This document shows positions 34,277 to 45,800 of a DNA stretch of 64,000 nt, piece by piece. The stretch comes from Sarocladium kiliense (lineage: Eukaryota; Ascomycota; Sordariomycetes; Hypocreales; Sarocladiaceae). The first letter of the stretch is position 1; every line of letters begins with the position of its first letter. Location of the stretch: positions 3,720,001 to 3,784,000 of the forward strand of contig JAUZTG010000029.1 of the NCBI GenBank assembly GCA_030734395.1, written 5' to 3'. A model generated the notes under the pieces. That model ran no database searches. It was given only the letters and a program-made list of their open reading frames with translations, and had not been told where the DNA came from. The position numbers and the translations under genes were made by a program.

Positions 34277-34624
34277 TTCCGGTCTAGGGGTATTGAAAAC
34301 TTCGCCCTGGAGGTGAAGAAGTACATCCTTGCTCACTCATGGGCCTACAAGCGTGACATGCGCCAGAACGACAAGATCCCCCGGCTAGCTCTCGGGAATG
34401 GGGTTGACTGCGATCCGGAGACCGCCATAGAGTGCTGGGTTCTGGGGGCGACGCTGCCGAGTCCATTCTTCCCCGACGGGGGCGTGAGGTCGGGTTCTTT
34501 TACTCCTGTGTGGCGCGACGAAGAGGTGTTGGTTACAGAGGTGAGATGAGCGTTTATACCAGGGATTGTATCTAACTGAAACACTAACATTACCGTCATC
34601 TAGCCTCGATGCTGTTGGATGTAG
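34277..34624 (+). pseudogene. Plus-strand exon pair, possibly 3' end of the WSC-remnant gene
   Basis: A frame open from 34277 encodes about 88 residues (ALEVKKYILAHSWAYKRDM, DCDPETAIECWVLG) up to 34540. There a GTGAGA donor starts a 63 bp segment with an ACTAACAT branch-like site and a CTAG acceptor at 34603, leading in frame to CCT CGA TGC TGT TGG ATG TAG. The splice signals are good, so this was probably once transcribed. The protein is not recognised and no start or intact upstream part was found. It lies 90 bp after the WSC remnant on the same strand. Confidence 0.35.
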
Positions 34625-35203
34625 GTAATGATGCTAAGTCCTTTCCTTTGTTCCTATCAACCAAAAGACTGCGTACGCGTTGGTTTCGACTATGGCGAGT
34701 TTTGTGCGACTCTCCTGTGTGATCAGAACTTAACATCGTAGCGTCTGGATGAAGAGATGGTAACTGGCAGTAAGCCGCCTCGAGGCAAGCTGCCTATGCA
34801 CATTGGCACCTGTTCGATCTTTGGTTTTCAAGAGGGGACCTGTATTATCACCCACGCATAGCCAAGAGGGCGAGGAAATACAGGCGACAATGGCAATATC
34901 TTTGATTTCTACCATATGACGGAAGATGAAAGCGGGGAGCAACTTCCATGTCATTGTGATATGTCCGCTGCTTCCACTGTGTCAAGATCACGGTTCAACA
35001 ATAGATAAAGTCGTGTAGTGGTTCCATATATACTTGTAAGTAGGTACAAGCCTCACAATAGTTATATATAGCCTTCGCTCTTTCGCTGGAGCATTGACAA
35101 AGGATCTTTGTCTGGCGAAAACCTCCCTCTTCTATTTCACGCCTTTGCATAATGAGACAAGGATACGTATTTTTTCTTTCCTTTCCCATCCACCGCGCGT
35201 CAC
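34625..35203. other. Intergenic
   Basis: AT-rich towards its right end (35000-35170). It separates the decayed locus from the secreted-protein gene. No gene is supported. Confidence 0.5.
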
Positions 35204-35835
35204 TTAAACACAAGTGAGATCAGCGGTTTCCTGGTCGAAAGTGCACCGGTCGGTGTGAGTGAAGGAAAGCTGGGTACTATGTTAGCTGGGGGGTTTTATC
35301 TATTTCTGCATATTCCTGAGTTGGCACTTACGTTGATGAAGCCACCGTCGCCCTCGGTGAAGAACTGGTTTGGTGCAGCAATGTACATGCACTCGTAGTC
35401 GGTGTTTAAAATTCCGAGCCTGAACTCAACAGAGGACTGTCCGTCAATATTGGCTGGGTCGGCAACCGAGAAGTCCTTGTTATAGCAGGCAGCAGCCTGG
35501 AAACGGGCAGGGTCGGGGTTTCTGGCCATCATGGCGTCCGTGGTTTGCTGGGTGAATGCCTCACGACCAGCGTCGAAGTTGGAGATATCGCCGATGAAGG
35601 CGACAGCAGCGCTGATAGCCTCGTTGACGATGGCAGTGGCTGCCGCGGTACCGGCCGCGGTCAGAATGGCTGCTGTGACAGGCTCACGCTTGCTTAGGAC
35701 GTTTTCAGAGCCTTTGGTGATGTCCCGACTCTGGAGTGTGGTGGTATGGAGGCCGCTCGCAGAAGGGATAGCAGCGCCATTAATGATGGCAGAGCAGCCG
35801 GCGATAGCGGCAACGATGGAAGTGAAACAAGGCAT
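35204..35835 (-). CDS. Small secreted protein with Kex2-type site (DUF7888-like)
   Basis: 189 aa in two exons, 35835-35332 and 35269-35204. A 62 bp intron (GTAAGT...CCCAG) joins GGFIN to LSFTHTDRC; without splicing the frame runs into a short different tail. The N-terminus is a clear signal peptide (a hydrophobic stretch after MPCFTS, with likely cleavage after the GAA region). A Lys-Arg in LSKREP at about residue 50 would suit Kex2 processing. The mature part starts with an Ala-rich, possibly helical segment, then DISNFDAGREAFTQQTTDAM, ACYNKDFSVAD, LGILNTDYECMYIAAPNQFF and a C-terminal Cys pair. The pattern reminds me of a fungal secreted family of unknown function (DUF7888, from memory, not certain). 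Function is unknown; an extracellular role is inferred from the signal peptide. Confidence 0.8.
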
Positions 35836-35969
35836 TTTGTAAGAAGGTATGGGTATTCAAGTCACAGACTGAAGAGGTTGAAGATAGGCGATTGAAGTGA
35901 AGGGATGAGAAGGAAGACAAGATGTGAGCTGCCGAGAGAATGGACAATGAGGATGTGGAAGACCTCACA

Positions 35970-35975
35970 TTTATA
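35970..35975 (-). promoter_or_regulatory. TATA box candidate for the secreted-protein gene
   Basis: Minus-strand TATAAA (in GTATAAATG) lies 135 bp upstream of the start codon at 35835, a typical distance for a fungal TATA-driven, inducible gene. Confidence 0.4.
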
Positions 35976-38412
35976 CACCTTCGCCCTCGTCTGTTCTCTA
36001 TATTCTCTTGATATCGTCACCAGTTCCTCAGTCCTTATCGGCCTCCTATGATGTCTATCCATCGGGGGGCCCGAGGCGATGAGACAAGCTGTGGATGATT
36101 AACCCTTGCCAAACCGGGCGCAGTATGCTTAAACCTTATTCCACCACTGCTGAACGAGGACAACGCTTAAGAACTGTAGAAGCTCAATTATTTCAAGTCT
36201 CAAATCATGCTATCGGCAGGGATGCCATAGTCAGCGGCCACCCTGGTAATTAATAGGGATCTATCGGCAATGCCCGCTGTTATCCACTGAAATAGCCAAT
36301 GGCGAATTCTATAACAGAACCGGGCCCACCGCTTCCTCGTTGTCAAATAATCCCATGTTGACACCCTGATGTATTCTCCGGGGTTCTCTGGGGTCAAGCT
36401 GAAACCAGGGACTGGCTCAAGCGAGCAGACACGGATATTGACTGACTCGTATATAATGACCACGAGTCAGCCCTGTGCACAAAGTCCCTTCTCAAGAACC
36501 GTATTCCAATTGCAAGAGAGGGTCAAACACAGCCCTAGCACCGCATCGAGGAATCAGCTCGTCTACCCACGCTCTCGAACAACCCACCAGCTCATGCGCT
36601 ACATGGCACAATCACTGCCAGCCGGTGGCTCAGGTCGGGAACCCTGCTTTCCGGTATCAATTAATGTCCCTGTCGTACTGAAGTTCTTTTTCGTCTTGTG
36701 CTTTATTACCTTGGGTAGCTGAGGACACTGCCACCTCATTACGACCGAGCGCCTAAAATAGATTAGAACCATGATCCTGATGAGTCCTGATAAACTCTCG
36801 CGAGCTACTGCGCTTGACTATATTATATTCAGAAAAGCAAAGTCGCGTATTGTATACTTTAGCCATAAAGGTTCAAGGTTAACCACGTAAGTAACGGTAC
36901 GCGATAGCTGAACGGATTGACTCTGCCTGAATCAAAGCGGCAATGCCTCCCACAACCAGGCTGTTCAGCCTCCGATTATTTTGGAGCAGTATCACGGCAA
37001 GGATTGACTGCAACTGCTGAATGTTCCTCTTTATTGCAGACCGACAGTTCTGGCAACTCATCTATCAACCTTCGGGTGGAGGACATTGTCGTAGAAGAAT
37101 AGCAAAATGCGTACATATCATATCTTCGACTGACCGAGAGGGCTGGCTGACCTAGGGTAGGAGAGACAAGCACAACAACCACTGATGAGCTCGCTATTGG
37201 CATTGTATTCTTATGGTCTGTCAAGCCAGAAAATCAGACAAGGCGGTGGACAAATCGGCTTCCAGGGGGGCCTGACGGATGAGCCTTCAGATCATATCCT
37301 AATGGTATTCCCGATCATCTTGGTCGGCCGTTTCCGATCGCAGCCTTTAGCAATTAAGGGTAGGTATGACATGCGATGTGAGCGGAAACTCTTGCCTGTG
37401 AAAGGACGGTGAGGGTCTGTGGCTTTGAGCCACCTCCACCATACCTCGTAAAGTATCAACTGCGTGGATCTCCATCACCTGATGATTTGTCTCGCAAGGA
37501 CATTGTACGATTTTAATGTGGTCCTCGGCTTATGCAACCCTCTGACATTTCTTCCGCCTCTGCCGTCTTGCTCCCGCGTCCGTAGCATAGCATACTCACA
37601 TGTCACATTCCTAAGCGCAAGCTCCTAGCCGCGATAAAAGGCAGCCTTCGTCCGGAGGTTGCAACCAAACTTCCGTGGTCACATCCCCCTCAAAAGATCC
37701 TCGACCTCCCGTCGCATTTGGGTTGCCGATCGATTTAGCAATGTTCTACATGAGACGGCACGCGGCCTGCCCGATCCGTGATATGCCTGATTCCTCCGTT
37801 CGTCGTCCCGAAGCAGATGGAAAAGTTTTGTCTATTTCATAACCATCAACAGCTGAAGGAGCGGGGAGCTGGTTGGTTCGGGTTTAGCTCCCGTCCAATC
37901 GACAGTCCTGTTGATCAAGGGTCTCGCGCACTGGAATGCTGTCATTCGCGGCCAACATGTCTCAAGGCATGCTCGTGCCACAGCATAAGCTTTGCAATCT
38001 CCTCCACTGTACGCTGCACCGTTGCGTGAGGTGGGTAGTGCTCTAGATCGACCCGTGGGTCAAGGGTTCAGCTGCATGTAAGTCGGCCCAGGCCGAACGT
38101 TTGGGCGATTTGTGGGCGAAATGCATGATCCGACGCTGCCGAGCCTCAGCAAGGAGAGAGGAACAGACAACTTGCGACAGCTGTGACCAGACAATGGAGA
38201 ATAGCTGCGTGGAGAAAGTCTGGATATGAGCATGTGTAAGCAAGGAGCAGCTTGGCGCCGTTCGTGTGAACCCTAACGACACCAAGTCCGCACGTCGTTC
38301 GCAAGCTCTGAACACTATCTCGTAAGGCTCAAGCCACCACGATCCTGTGCCCACGAAGTATCCTTCACCATTAGGGATGGCGTTGCGATACCCGGCACTT
38401 TCTTCGCGAAAG

Positions 38413-38428
38413 CACACACACACACACA
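38413..38428. repeat. (CA)8 microsatellite
   Basis: Sixteen bases of perfect CA dinucleotide repeat. Confidence 0.9.
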
Positions 38429-38908
38429 ATCCGTCTCTTTCATGCAACCGCGCCGCAAACAATCACATCCCAGTCTTCTCCAGATCGGCCGCCGAAGATG
38501 GTCTGCAGGTAGCCGGCTCCGAAGTCTATTTCTATTGAAGCGGCCCCGTTCTTGTGCAACCTTTTCCCCTTCGGAGTTCCAAGCGTGATAGTTGGTTGGC
38601 TCAAGCACTTTGGAGGCTGAAACTCTCTTCCCGAACTATCCTTGGAAGGGATTGTTGAAAGTACCTGCTTTGCTGTGATGGATGCATTCATCGAGCGGGA
38701 CTATGGATCCCTTCAGCTTTCTTTATTCATTGTTGTAGTGGATGCTGTATTGAGTTTTAGGCGTCCAGACCGTTTTCGTCCCGGATGGCATAGAGTACCT
38801 GCGGTTCGATGACGAGGGAAGCGGTGCTTGCGCGAAGGAGCTTGGTGACCCTGGTACTCGGTGAAGGCTGGAGGTACAGGGACGCATTTCGCGGCGGCTC
38901 GGGCTGCA

Positions 38909-38914
38909 TATATA
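38909..38914 (+). promoter_or_regulatory. TATA box candidate for the aquaporin gene
   Basis: TATATA (within GCATATATAGG) sits about 125 bp upstream of the aquaporin start codon. Confidence 0.4.
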
Positions 38915-39034
38915 GGTGGCCCTCGCAAGTCCAGACGAGCAGAAGCTCGTACCTTGCTCATGTTCCCTGATCTGCGCTTCTTGAGCATTTCACGCGACTG
39001 TTCGCATTCCCGTCTTCCCATCTGAGCCGTCACC

Positions 39035-40135
39035 ATGACTTCCAAGCTTCGCACCATCTTCAATGTCAGGGCCAACACGGTCCTCAAGGAGGGCAAACGA
39101 GAGCATGTTGTCCCTGACACATTCCGAAACACCCTCACCGTCATCCTCGGAGAGTTCTGTGGCACCTTCATGTTCCTGCTGTTGTCTTTCATCGGTGCTC
39201 AGACAGCCATCATCACCAATGACCCTGGGTTCCCGGACCGGCCGCTCCTCCCCTTCAGCTTGATGTACATCTCTGCCTCCTTCGGCTGTGCTCTCGCTGT
39301 CAATGTCTGGATCTTCTACCGCGTTACCGGCGGCATGTTTAACCCAGCTGTGAGTCGCCTTTCATCACATGTTGCGAGCATTGTTGCTAATTCCGCTGAT
39401 TAGGTCACGCTCGGTCTCCTCCTCGTTGGAGCTGTCAAGCCCTTCCGAGCCCTTTTGATCATCCCTACCCAGCTTGTTGCAGGTATCGCCGCTGCTGCCG
39501 TCACACATGGTCTGATCCCTGGCCCTCTCCTAGTCAGGAATGCCCTGGCCAGCAACGTCAGCATCGTCCGTGGTCTCTTCCTCGAGATGTTCCTCACGGC
39601 GCAGCTCGTCCTGACAGTCTACTTCCTCGCCGTCGAGAAGCATCGTGCGACCTTCCTTGCACCAATTGGTATCGGCATCTCTGTCTTCATGGCCCATATG
39701 TGCGGAACCAACTACACTGGTACTTCCATCAACCCTGCCCGCTCCTTCGGTCCAGCTGTGATCTCCGGATTTGTCGGCTACCATTGGATCTACTGGCTGG
39801 GACCCTTCATGGGTGCACTCCTCTCCTGGGCTGTATACAGCCTGTTCAAGTGGCTCGAGTACTGGACTGCCAACCCCGGTCAGGACGCTGAGGATGTTGA
39901 GCGTGCGAACCGGGCGATGAGCAACTCGCCCAAGAGCGGCCACTTCTTCGATGGTAATCTGAAGGATGCTGAGGGAGGCTTCCTGCAGAGCAAGCCCCCG
40001 GAGGGTCGGCTGAGGAACGACAGCGTGATGGAGGGTCAGAACACATCGCCTCCGATTCACTCCGCTGTCCCTGCTCAACCTGCCCAGACTACCTATACTC
40101 AAGCAACTCCAGGTATTCCTGCTTGCACCGCATAA
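39035..40135 (+). CDS. Aquaporin / aquaglyceroporin (MIP family)
   Basis: Membrane channel of 348 aa in two exons, 39035-39349 and 39404-40135; a 54 bp intron (GTGAGT...TTAG) falls immediately after the first NPA box. Boxes are MFNPAVTLG and INPARSFGP, both canonical NPA, with Arg after the second as in water-selective channels. Six hydrophobic spans are visible: first FCGTFMFLLLSFIGAQ, then LMYISASFGCALAVNVW, ALLIIPTQLVAGIAAAA, LFLEMFLTAQLVLTVYFLAV, FLAPIGIGISVFMA and HWIYWLGPFMGALLSWAVY. The C-terminal 90 residues are a hydrophilic, Pro/Ser/Gln-rich cytoplasmic tail. The residues around the second NPA favour an orthodox aquaporin over a glycerol facilitator, but that is a judgement by eye. 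It is convergent with the small membrane-protein gene, 160 bases apart. Confidence 0.93.
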
Positions 40136-40295
40136 TGACGATTCAAGAAAGCTGGCAGAGTAGCATCCGGTTTGCTCCGAAAGAGTATCGCAACGGACAC
40201 GGGCGATAAGATTGTGTTTGGGGATTCAAGTCCTCGTTAGGTTCTAACGCCGCAACGCTTTCATACCATAGTAATGCAAATGATACAACTTTTCT

Positions 40296-40913
40296 TCACC
40301 CCCGATTGCTCTCCCATCCCCCAAACTCTCCGTCTTCGATATTGTCCTGATGCGCGAGATTCCGTTGCCCACCGTCAATGGGTACACCATTCTCGACAAA
40401 CCCAGTCCGTGGCGCTCGAATCAGCCTCATGACCGCGTCGAATGCCGTGTAGGCCACATAACCGAACAGGCCGAGATACACCCCAATGAAGGAAAGTGAC
40501 AGCACTAACGCCACAAATGGCCCCAGGATCGGGATCTTTGCTATCCAGTTCAAGGGCGTAGTGAAGAGGCCGCCTCCTCCTACCCAGAAAGACATGAGAC
40601 CCAGTAAGCCGAGTGAAGCGACAGCCATGAGCCATGGAAGGCTTATGATAGCAATGACCAGAGCTCCTCCAGTGGTTTCATGAGCATAGTGCCACCACTC
40701 ATTGGCACGATCCGAGGGGATCTCGAAGCAAACGACAGCTTCGACGACAAGGAGCCCAAGAAGAGTACCGATGATGGGAACAGAAATGAGAAAAGTGCCG
40801 AGTCCAGCCAAGAAGCTGTTGGACATGGCGTCGAGAAGTAGGCATAGCCAGAAGATGCCCAGGTACCCTGCCCCAATGGCAGGGAGGGAGTTTTGCAAGG
40901 TGACCTTCGCCAT
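40296..40913 (-). CDS. Small multi-span membrane protein, unknown
   Basis: 205 aa, intronless. The first ATG is MAKVTLQNSLP at 40913; the frame is open a little further upstream but has no earlier ATG. Four or five hydrophobic segments are visible (AGYLGIFWLCLLLDAM; FLISVPIIGTLLGLLVVEAVVC; ALVIAIISLPWLMAVASLGL; then LGPFVALVLSLSFIGVYLGL and a short YVAYTAF part), followed by a hydrophilic, acidic C-terminus (DNIEDGEFGGW). There is no cleavable signal peptide. I do not recognise a named family. Its tail-to-tail placement next to the aquaporin says nothing definite about function. Confidence 0.7.
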   Translation of the reverse strand: MAKVTLQNSLPAIGAGYLGIFWLCLLLDAMSNSFLAGLGTFLISVPIIGTLLGLLVVEAVVCFEIPSDRANEWWHYAHETTGGALVIAIISLPWLMAVASLGLLGLMSFWVGGGGLFTTPLNWIAKIPILGPFVALVLSLSFIGVYLGLFGYVAYTAFDAVMRLIRAPRTGFVENGVPIDGGQRNLAHQDNIEDGEFGGWESNRG

Positions 40914-41400
40914 GGCCGACACAGTGGCGTTAATTGAGGTTCAGATGAGTCACTGGCTGAAGCGGATAGGTCTGTCAATCTGAAGTCTTCTCTTGCGACG
41001 CGCTGGAGAAGACGTTGAACAGCTTGGGTGTGTATGTCGACTTCAGGGGCTGTTGCCAAGCGCGACACGGTACCTGCACCTAAAGTTAGAATGGAAGTAA
41101 GATGTATCTAGGGTAGTCTGAGCTGGCGAACTTGGCGTGGCAACTTGGTGGCAACCTTCGTCGTAACCCTGCTCCGCGATGTTTCACGAGCTCATGTCCG
41201 AACATCCATGATGCGATTTGCCCGTCATTGGTTCCTAACATTAGGTCACCGTGCCGGTTGCTTCACGAATGACGAAACTGATATCGTATATTGCTTGATG
41301 TCTCGAATCGAGACAATGGTTTAGAAGCTCCATGAACACCGAAGCATTGGAGAAATGAGACTTGTAGTAGTACAACTATGGAAAGATTACAAGAAGGCAT
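40914..41400. other. Intergenic
   Basis: Upstream region of the small membrane-protein gene and 5' flank of the acyltransferase pseudogene. Nothing specific is seen. Confidence 0.5.
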
Positions 41401-42867
41401 TTGCGTATTATGTTTCTGATATTCGCTCGCATGCTACCGCGAGGCTCCAAGACTTCACCGACGTTCATGGAGTACGCCTCGGTAAGCATCTGGCTATACG
41501 ACCGGAGCCGAGTCCCTGAAGAGACTCTACTTCAGGGCCTCAGGACTTCATTTCTGAGTGCGCTGAATGAATTTCCCCATTTTGGGGGGCAGCTACACTG
41601 GGCGCCTTTGCGGAAAGATGGTGATCATACAATGCGCTTTGGGAAGGCCGATGGTGACCGTCGGCTCTAATTATGATCCCGGCTTGGAATGGACAGTCGC
41701 TAAATTACATCGCCAGCCTTCTGAACTGGCTCCCGACGCTTCAGACCGTGCGTCTTCCGATAAGGTGTGGATAGGGACCGATTTTCCTCAGAATCATCTG
41801 CTGGCGAGCAAGACGCCTCTGACCCTCGGCTATCTGAAGACATCTGAGAAGTTGCCAGGAATGTTGGTTCAGGCCTCAACACTTCAAGATGGCGGGTTTG
41901 CTGTCGCGGTAAAGATGTAACATCTCCTTGCTGACGCAAGTACACTTGTGCTCTTTGCGCAGCATTGGGCTGGGATAAGTCGAGCTCAACACATAAGCTT
42001 AACGAAGCTGGAATTAAGGTCACCCGTTTTCGATCCGCAAATGCTTGACATGCGGGCCTCAGGCGATATGGATAGTTCTCAGCCAGATGAGGCTCTTGTT
42101 CGAAAGGCGAGTGGCTTGCCGCTTCATCGTTACGACTGGTGGGCGACCGACACAGGAGGCTATCCTCCGTTCATGTTACCGACGACCGAGAACTCCAAAC
42201 CAATTAATCCCGACCTGCTCCAAGAAGCAGCCAAGCCTTCCAGAAAGATGCCGCCGTGGAAGAAATGGGATATCTTGCGACTAGTCACTCATGTTGTCAT
42301 CCATTTCACGCCGAAACAGGTTGAAGAGCTGCGCAACCGAGTTAATGAAAGTCCGTCCCGTTTAGACGCTGTCCTGGCACATACCTGGTCTGTCATCAAT
42401 CGCGCCAGGGGCTTGGCCGAGAGCGAAGTCGAAGTCTTTCTCAACCTGACCATGGGTGTTAGAGCCAGAGTTGACCCTACCCTGCCAGATACCTTTCTCG
42501 GCTCGCCTCTCATCATGGCGCATAGGCGACATTGCAGATATGGGAATGTGTGAACACTTTCACGCCAGATGCTGTGGGCGCAGTTTTGCACAGGGTTGTC
42601 CATGAAGTCGCGCCACAGCGATTCTGGCAGGCTTTCCTTGGACGACGTCACATCTTGATGACGGCTTGGCTGCGCCTCAAAGAGAATGAGATTGACTTCT
42701 TTGGTCGCGGCGATTGTCCGAGGTACGTGCATCCGATCATGCCGCTGGTTGATGGTTGCCTTCTTCTTGGTGACGCAGCGTCCAAGGAGGGAGGCATGGA
42801 GTTGTCACTATACCTAGACTCGGAGGCTATGGAGAAACTACTTGAAGACCCGTTACTGTTCCCATAG
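41401..42867 (+). pseudogene. BAHD-like acyltransferase (PF02458 transferase family), multiply broken
   Basis: The pieces, read across frames, follow the order of fungal members of the transferase family (trichothecene 3-O-acetyltransferase-like). They are an N-terminal part (ASVSIWLYDRSRVPEETLL, LNEFPHFGGQLHW), the catalytic H-x3-D motif HLLAD at about 41921, the middle part (RLVTHVVIHFTPKQVEELR, AHTWSVINRARGL), and the C-terminal part with DFFGRG in place of the usual DFGWG and EGGMELSLYL near the end. Breaks: a frame change near 41640-41665 inside a continuous homologous stretch; an in-frame TAA (41918-41920) directly before HLLAD; and two further frame changes near 42515-42550, where GDIADMGM lies in a third frame. 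None has intron signals that would rescue it. The gene cannot make the full enzyme. Confidence 0.85.
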
Positions 42868-45800
42868 ATGGTTGCATGGGGCGCTATCCAACGATAGATA
42901 TCGTCGACGAGGTTACATATGAGATAGAGTAGACCCTCTGTGGACACGAAGAGGTGACTAGGACCAGATCCTTACCCTGGCCTTATGTATACTTGGATTG
43001 ACTATGGATAGGGTCCATCTATAGGGTCCATCTATCTTGAGAGTGACCTGAGCGCATAGTTAATCTCGCCAAGACGAACAAAGACATAACCAGCGGCATG
43101 GTTGCTTGAGCTTCTGTCATTGCTTGCTTCAAGCAGACTCTCGACAGACTCATACGCGACATAGCGGAGTATGCACACCATGTCACTGTGGCTGGCAAGG
43201 ATGCTGACGCCCCCATGTACGGAGTATTGCCGGTTTAATTGACACATGCAAAACACACACCCACGCCACCGCCCTGTCTTCTGATTAGCCAGGACCCGAC
43301 GTCGGGGTGTAATGGGCCGAGCCGACGGAAAGCTTCAACACGTTCTGTTGTCAGGTCTCCGAGTTTCTGTTCTCCATCGACAAATCTGGGGTTGATCACC
43401 CTTTCGGAATTGTCCATCCTATATGGCATCCTTCAGGGCCACGAGCCGACACCGAAGTCTACGACGATGGGTTAACAAAGGAAAGACACGACACGCGTTC
43501 TGCACAGAGGACAACACAGACACCTCACCTCATCTCTCGGGGTTATACCCGACTCAGACACCTCCCACACCCGTAGGTAAACCCCAGCAGAGCCCCCGCT
43601 ATCCTCTCGTTTCCATCCCCCCCAAGGCCAATAGTCAAAGCATAGATGCAGCATGCCCGGAAACCAATCTCCAGTGGGAATAAAACAACAATGTCACACT
43701 TCCGCGGTATTCCCCATCGCAAGCCCTCGCTCCATTTGCCGCACCGGGCGGTCGATCTCTTTGCCTAAATTGCCCAATCCTTCGGTTTCCCCTCTTTTCT
43801 TCCGCCTGGCTGGACCCACGATGTTTGCCCTACGAGGATGAGGTAGCTGGGGCTTTTGGCTTTTCGCCTTGGAGACACGCCCTCTCCCCTCTTTGATGCG
43901 AGCATCATGTTCAGCGCTGCAGTTGGGGAACCTAGGCAGCTTTGCTCCAACTTGCCCTGCTGGTTGCTTCAGCTATTCTTGCGCATCGTGGTCTGGTGAA
44001 AAGGATCAAGTTGGAGAGGTCGTCTCATCCAGAGACATCGTGCCTCCTTCATTAATCTCGCTAACAGGCAGATCACGCCTTCGTAGCGAAACCGGAGCCA
44101 GAGTCAAAGTTGACGTGTCGCCAACCAGGGTGAGCATCCCATACACGCCCTGCCCGCAACTTGGAGCTCGTCCCAGGACCACGGCGCGAGGAAGCTGACA
44201 ACCGAAGCGCGAGAACAGCCAGGTAAGGGTCCCGTAGAGGGATCATCCATCCATAATCCCCGCATAGATAATCAATCGCAACCCCCTTTGCCCAAGCTTT
44301 CTCGTCCTCGCTCCCTCCCCATTCCTACCCATGTCGTCGGAGTTTCCAGCCTCGTGCGTACCCGAGAATAATTTGAATGCCACGCTTCCTTGATGCCAGG
44401 AATAAACCCCAGGCAGTTGAACTGTTTGTCATCATCCTGTCTCCCCAGTCGCCATTCTGAATCCCTCACATCCACATCTTTGCCCCTCACCGCTAATTCG
44501 CCGACCACCTCATCCCTCTCTTTGACTCCTGCATCGTATCAGTAAACTCTCTTCTCGTTCCTTTCCTTTTCGCCTCCTCGCTGCTCAACTGCCTCTCGGA
44601 GACTTATAACACCGATCCAACAATCTTCCATGGCGCGTGGCGTTTTACGGGCTTGCACACCGAAACAGGAACCTTAGCAGCAACCTTTCCCGCCGTCTTC
44701 GCCGCCGCTCCGCTTGGCCCTGGGCTGCGTGGGGAACTAACGTCGAACCAAGGATCGCCCTGGTCTCCTCTAACAGCTTGACCCCATCCTATCAAGACTC
44801 CTTCGGGGCTCTCATTCCAGCGCTTGTAGAGCCCTGAGCCATGCCTATCTTGCCTATCTCTCGCCTGGACCTGCCTCCAGCAACTCACACCCCCCAACTC
44901 CCCCCATTCATCGCTTCCAATAGTCTCGTTGAAGATCGACCTTGTCGCTCGCCTTGCCTGCAAGTCGTCCGACCGACCTGGTGTAGAATAAACTAAACCC
45001 CGGTCTGCCCAGTCATTTCTCTTTCCGATTGGCCTGCAGGGCGTAACGTTACATGCCGTGGAATTATTCTTGAAGCTTGTCAGGCCCCCAGTGATGTGCT
45101 GGAAACACTTCCAAGTTTGATCATGACGCGGATCGTACGTTCGCCGAGTGTCTTCAAGAACTGCTGCAAGAAGTTGGGTCCTGTACAAAGATAGAGGCGA
45201 CATCGCAGTGATGGCGGTTATCAACATCCATGCCTGTTGCTCAAGTACTGTGCTCAACTGAGATGAGGGCCTCAAGGAACTGCTGCAACTCACTCACAGC
45301 TTATCGGCCTCCCTTGACCTGGAATGTACAGCGTAGCAGTGAGATGACGCTGGCTCTCATGCCCTGCGACGATATGGTCACGGGATCTTTATCATGCATC
45401 GGTACATTTCCCGATCCGATGGCAGTGTGTCACAATGCATCGGCAATGGACCTGGTCAGTTGCGAAAGCAAGCTCAGGCCTGCTGCCATCCTCCAGTATT
45501 GCCATGCCCGTCAAGACCCTGGAACACCACGTCCATTATTGTTGGAACACCAGGCAGCTGGCGAATTAACAGGCAGTTAAGCGTGCCTGTCAAAAGAACC
45601 TTCTCTAGAACGAATTAAGCTCAGTCCTGGCCCGCTAGACGCTTCGACCACGCCATCGCCATGCAGGGTTTAGTTATCTGCCACCCTCATCACATCCTGG
45701 CCACAGGAACTCCTCGCTCACTGACCTGCCCCCTCGATGGTTTGCTCCCCCGCGTGGTCCGTGGGTAACCAGGCATCCGGTCTTCGGCGGGGCCTTCGTC

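Larger units (their letters stand above)
35836..39034. other. 3.2 kb region without a supported gene
   Basis: Open frames on both strands (up to 159 codons) overlap each other and match nothing I know. One minus-strand 83-codon frame (38440-38691) has protein-like composition but no domain. The right end must contain the aquaporin promoter. No inverted terminal repeats or transposase fragments were seen, and base composition is not strikingly AT-rich, so I have no sign of RIP. Confidence 0.4.

Noticed and set aside
38440..38691. 83-codon minus-strand frame with protein-like composition
   Set aside because: It could be the first exon of something, but no downstream exon with good splice sites could be joined, and it is not recognised.
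44604..45293. 229-codon minus-strand open frame
   Set aside because: It has no signal peptide, domain or intron support, an erratic composition, and lies in a GC-rich region where long chance frames occur on both strands.
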